Source: Thiosymbion sp942492625
GTDB taxonomy: Bacteria; Pseudomonadota; Gammaproteobacteria; Chromatiales; Chromatiaceae
Length of the DNA: 64,000 nucleotides
NCBI GenBank assembly: GCA_942492625.1
Contig: CALOFM010000042.1
Location: 213,130-277,129 of the forward strand
Direction: 5' to 3'
Part shown: positions 60,609-64,000 of the stretch, one piece after another
How positions within the stretch are numbered: the first letter of the stretch is position 1
How the letters are laid out: each line of letters opens with the position of its first letter
Notes under the pieces: generated by a model
What the model was told of the DNA's origin: nothing
Seen by the model: only the letters and a program-made list of their open reading frames with translations
The model's database searches: none
Made by a program: the position numbers and the translations under genes

Positions 60609-62270
60609 CGTTCATTTCCTTTTCTCGTCAGGCCGTCGCCTTGCCTTCGCGTGTCCCTCACTCCTCCGATCCAACGTATAGCAAGGGGCAGTTCCGGCAT
60701 CGCGATCGTCATCCAGCCAGCGGCAGTTCGACGATACCGCCCGGCTCACGGGAACGAATAACCGATCGGGACAGAGAGATTCAAAAACATCAAACTGAGT
60801 ATGTTTTCAGGTTAGCCGTGATGATGGTGGCGGGCAAGTGCAGGGAGTTGGGATGCGCCGAGACCCGGAATTCGAGCGTGGAGGGAAAGCGCGATCGGTT
60901 AACCGCTTGGTTCAGGACACCCCAGGGTGTGTCCGCTGCACCGGTCCCGTATCAGACGGATTACTGCTGATCGGTTATGCGACTTGAAGATGAAGAGCAG
61001 TGGGTCGACTCCTGCCTGTAGATGACTCGCCAACATCTTGAAGCCACGGGATAGTCAGAAATCGGCCAACTCCAGACTTCCCGCCATCGCTGGTGAACGG
61101 CAGATCAAGTACTAACACCAGACCTTTCATTCGGTCGATCCACCGACGTTCGGAGGAGCGTTCGGATTCATCATATAAGCATCGAACTTCTCAAGGCCGT
61201 CTTGTCGGATTTTGAGCCTTCATGGGCATTACCGAAGATTGTTAATGTCGATTCTCTAAAGTCAAAGACAACCCAAAGACAAAACGCAGAAATCCTTATT
61301 TGTTAACAAGTCTTGTGGATAAGTCTGTGGAAAAAGTTGTCGCCGCAACAATAACCCGTTAGCCGCAAGGCAGTTTCGTTAAACTGGCCGACTTTTAGCC
61401 AACTCAGCTTTTGGACTGAAAAACAATAAGATACAGTATATCAGCGTCGACTGAAGCGATTGACCCTTGATAAGTTGAGAACCTTGTGTTTGCCGTTTTG
61501 TTGCTGTGCACAAATCGGAATTTCGCGCATGCAGCGCTTGTGTTACGAGTTGGCTCGAATTCTCTGCGATCACCGCCTACGATTGTCTGCGGAGATACCT
61601 TCGGCGGCGCCTCCCCGTCGCACCTCCAGATCATCCGGTGAACGCTCATTGCAGACCTTCGGATATTCGAAAGAGCTGATTGAAATGGGTCGACAAGAGA
61701 CTACTGCAGCGCAGCAATTTTCGTCGCCGCGTCGACGGGGGCTTTCGTCTGAGTCCGGCCATGAACAGCCGGTCGTTGGGTGCCTGCGGACCGGCAGCAA
61801 CAAGCGCATAGCGGACTAACGGGTTGTGCGATGCAATGGTCCGAGATCGACCCAGAGCCGTCTGTCGCCCCGGAGCCGTGAACGGCAGCAGTCGCGCGCT
61901 TTGCGGTCATCGTATTGCGTTGACGACACCCGGATCCGCTTCGCGTTGATTCGCAGGCTTCGGGTGCATCCATCCGCAACTCAAGTGCGTTTCTTTCGGG
62001 ATGGAGTTGGCTTGTAGTTTTGGCTGCCTTGTTGGTAAGCCTCTCCGTTTTTCATATGGCAGGTGTCAAGCAGCGCGAACTCAGCTCACCGTATCGGTTA
62101 CCGCGCAAAGCAACAGTGCCGAGCCATCGAAGCCTGGGGCCGCGGCCAAGGTGGATACGCTCAGAAGAGCGATACTGCAGACAGCTCTTTGTAGTGCGCG
62201 CGTCCTCTTTGACTCCTGACTGGATTGAACGTCGTACAACTACCGGATGCGGTGGCATCGCCTCCACAGC
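60609..62270. other. Gene-poor stretch of 1.6 kb
   Basis: No gene is supported. Near 60922-60950 lies ggacaccccagggtgtgtcc followed by gctgcaccggtc, reminiscent of the right end and flank of the DUF1670 element (50725-50750), perhaps a relic or empty site. A DnaA-box-like pair lies at 61314. The region 61230-61450 is AT-rich. Confidence 0.45.
61314..61336. promoter_or_regulatory. DnaA-box-like pair in an AT-rich stretch
   Basis: TGTGGATAA (61314-61322, the inverse of TTATCCACA) and TGTGGAAAA (61326-61334) lie three bases apart and match the core of the cluster at 32688. The bases upstream (TTATTTGTTAACAAGTC) are AT-rich. None of the usual oriC neighbours is present. Confidence 0.4.
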
Positions 62271-62802
62271 TGAGGGCAGATAGAATACGGCACGAACCGT
62301 GGGCGGAAGACGACCGACAAGTGGACCCTGTACAACAACTACGGCCGCCTGTTCGACAGCCCCTGGGACGCCCCTGCCCGGCTCTTCTTCAAGCGTGACC
62401 GCTACCAGGATCTGCGGTTGCGATTCCTGTTCGGCCCGGCACTGGGCGACACGCTCGACGAGACCACGGCGCGCAACCTGCGCGCAGAAGCCGGCGTCTT
62501 GCGTATCCGAGATAACTTTTGCGACCTCGACGACGATAGGTACTGGGGTCCGGGCTGGTGCCTGGACTATGACCAGGTTGGTTTGGCAGGAGCCGCTCCG
62601 GCCCTATCGCAAGCAATATGGCGTCGTGGCCGCCGACGGCTCAAGCAAGAAGCTTTGGCGTTCTTGGACCGGAATCCGCGTCCCCCTGGTAGCCGGTTTC
62701 GTCGACAGCGTCGAGTGCGAGATCGAGTACGACAGCAAGCCTGCGGTAAGGGCAGAAACCACCGATACGACGCTCCCACTCAAGCTGTGTCACCGCTGGT
62801 GA
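62271..62802 (+). pseudogene. Frameshifted, 5'-truncated gene of unknown family
   Basis: From 62283 one frame reads TDKWTLYNNYGRLFDSPWDA then LRLRFLFGPALGDTLDETTA and WGPGWCLDYDQ. Near 62578 the sense passes to another frame: VWQEPLRPYRKQYGVVAADG, then GFVDSVECEIEYDSKPAVRA to the stop at 62802. No start codon is available upstream of the first frame before a TGA. The family is not recognised. It ends 19 bases before the MscK-like gene. Confidence 0.5.
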
Positions 62803-62821
62803 ATTTCGCATCGATCCCATT

Positions 62822-64000
62822 ATGAACAGATCTCTCATCCTCGTTACTACGGTCGTCGGCTTTTGCTTGCTGGGGCAGATTCGACCTGCCTCGGCATCCG
62901 AGGAAGGGATCACCCGAGCCCTGCCTGCTTCACTGGTAACGCCGGAGGTTATCGAATCCAAGATCGCCGAGGTCGAGGCCGCAACCGATCTGACGGACGA
63001 GGCCAAGACTAAGCTCGTCGAGCTCTACCGCAAGGCATTGAGCAACCTGCAGACGGCGCGCTCCAACGCGGAGGCGGCGACAGCCTTTCGCCGAGCGGCC
63101 GAGACCGCGCCCGCGCAGATTCAGTCATTGCGCGAGGCGTTGGATGAATCGAAGGTTCCGCCTCCCCTCGAGTCTCTGACGGCCGACGTCTCGACCACTC
63201 TGAGCGACATTGAGCGGCTCCTGCAGAAAGAGCAGGCCGATCTGGCCGCCGTGGATGCCCGGCGCGCCGATTTCGAGAGGCGCCTGACCTATCAGGAAAA
63301 CCGTGCGGCTACGATCAGCCAGCGTCTTGCCGAGGCGAGTCAGCAGCAGGAGGAGGTTGTCGCGGAGATCAAGGACCCGGCCGCGGGCGAGGAGGGACCC
63401 GCGCTGCGCGAGGCCAGGCGCTGGGTGCTGGAGACCGGATACATGGCGTTGAGCACCGAGATCAAGATGCTCGACCAGGAGCTCCTTAGCCAGCCCCTGC
63501 GACTGGACCTGCTCGAGGCAAAGCGAGAGAAGCAGGTTGCCAGCATCGCCTGGATCGGTGCGCGAGTCAGTGCACTGAACGAGCTGATCAATCGCAAGCG
63601 CCAGCTCGAGGCCGAAGAGGTAAAGACAGCAGCGGAGAAGACCCAACGCGAGACCGAAGGCATGGATCCGCTGCTGGTCCGGATCTCCGAGGAGAACGCG
63701 GCGCTTACGGACGAGGTGACCGCGATGGCTGCCCCGCTCGATGCCCTGGACCGGGAGCAGGAGCAGGCCGGGAAACTCGCCAAGCGCATCGCTGCGGATT
63801 ACAAGGATGCTCAGACGACCCTGGAGTCGAGCGGACCAACCAAGGGTCCTGGCCGGGTGCTGCTCGAGCAGCGCGAGTCGCTGCCCGATATTCAACCCTA
63901 CCGCTTAAAGCATCGACTTCGCGAGCGGCATATGGCGAAGATCGGCGTTCGTTGGCTGCGCTACCAGGCCGAGGCACGGCGCATCGCCGATCTCGACCAA
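62822..64000 (+). CDS. MscS-family large mechanosensitive channel, MscK/KefA-like N-terminal part (runs off the window)
   Basis: The ATG at 62822 gives a signal peptide (MNRSLILVTTVVGFCLLGQI to PASAS). A long periplasmic helical region follows: IESKIAEVEAATDLTDEAKT, LSDIERLLQKEQADLAAVDA, ALREARRWVLETGYMALSTE and LDLLEAKREKQVASIAWIGA. This is the coiled periplasmic domain of MscK/KefA (MscM) channels, which protect against osmotic downshock. The frame is open to base 64000, so the channel domain lies outside. The family call rests on the N-terminal part alone. Confidence 0.75.
   Translation, partial: MNRSLILVTTVVGFCLLGQIRPASASEEGITRALPASLVTPEVIESKIAEVEAATDLTDEAKTKLVELYRKALSNLQTARSNAEAATAFRRAAETAPAQIQSLREALDESKVPPPLESLTADVSTTLSDIERLLQKEQADLAAVDARRADFERRLTYQENRAATISQRLAEASQQQEEVVAEIKDPAAGEEGPALREARRWVLETGYMALSTEIKMLDQELLSQPLRLDLLEAKREKQVASIAWIGARVSALNELINRKRQLEAEEVKTAAEKTQRETEGMDPLLVRISEENAALTDEVTAMAAPLDALDREQEQAGKLAKRIAADYKDAQTTLESSGPTKGPGRVLLEQRESLPDIQPYRLKHRLRERHMAKIGVRWLRYQAEARRIADLDQ

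Noticed and set aside
60922..60950. A second complete DUF1670 element
   Set aside because: Only end-like bases (GGACACCCC..GTGTGTCC then CTGCACCGGTC) are present and no DUF1670 coding sequence; at most an empty site or relic.
61262..61345. Chromosomal origin of replication
   Set aside because: There are only two DnaA-like boxes and none of the usual neighbours (dnaA, dnaN, mnmG, rpmH). Kept only as a regulatory-site finding.

Overview
The window looks like GC-rich gammaproteobacterial chromosome from a sulfur-oxidising, respiratory organism, possibly Chromatiales or Ectothiorhodospiraceae-like. This placement is inference from two Gly/Tyr/Pro-rich exported proteins of the sulfur globule type, many c-type cytochromes, [NiFe]-hydrogenase maturation genes (hypA, hypB, a hypX remnant, a maturation protease) and a tungsten aldehyde oxidoreductase operon. 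There is no phage structural module, no rRNA and no CRISPR array.

Layout. 0-2.5 kb: a cold-shock-like set with the 3' part of an RhlE-type DEAD-box helicase and two RRM RNA-binding proteins. 2.5-5.2 kb: an MmeI/type IIG-like methyltransferase that has lost its nuclease and SAM motif I through an in-frame deletion. 5.2-11.6 kb: a translationally coupled minus-strand operon of a membrane pentaheme cytochrome-TPR protein, an FG-GAP/ASPIC-UnbV protein and a TPR protein, all interrupted by frameshifts. 11.7-14.4 kb: a PEMT/ICMT-like membrane protein and two sulfur globule proteins flanking a four-repeat periplasmic protein. 14.5-17.8 kb: hypBA, a zinc-LID adenylate kinase and a Bcp peroxiredoxin. 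17.8-22.4 kb: an aorABCD-like operon with a truC remnant at its end. 22.6-31.2 kb: NYN-LOTUS protein, CBS protein, lipid kinase, PilZ, TRAP permeases, DUF2782, Rep helicase and a cytochrome c. 31.4-35.5 kb: tRNA-Arg(CCG), a hairpin-rich gene-free stretch, an IS3 remnant that beheads hypX, a hydrogenase protease and a serine recombinase remnant. 35.9-39.5 kb: two-component genes. 39.7-43.1 kb: a DUF1800/DUF1501 pair whose second member is cut by an insertion sequence. 43-51 kb: a graveyard of mobile DNA (two-gene IS with 20-bp inverted repeats, IS66 remnant, Tn3 transposase fragment, DUF1670 element) with mtgA between. 51-57.8 kb: small genes, cytochromes, YebG and two copies of a MerR/small-protein module. 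58-64 kb: alpha/beta hydrolase plus acyl-CoA synthetase, a gene-poor stretch, and the start of an MscK-like channel.

Two signals run across the window. One is a family of short palindromic elements (MITE/REP-like, outer ends TTAGGCGATT or TAAGGCGATT) at five places, three of which supply a gene's stop codon. The other is a repeated module: a gene for a small protein of about 55 residues sits opposite a LitR/CarH-like MerR gene, under a promoter whose -35 box lies inside an identical 13-bp palindrome. One module is intact apart from its shortened regulator. In the other the regulator is broken beside the DUF1670 element. All family assignments are from reading the sequence; no search was run.
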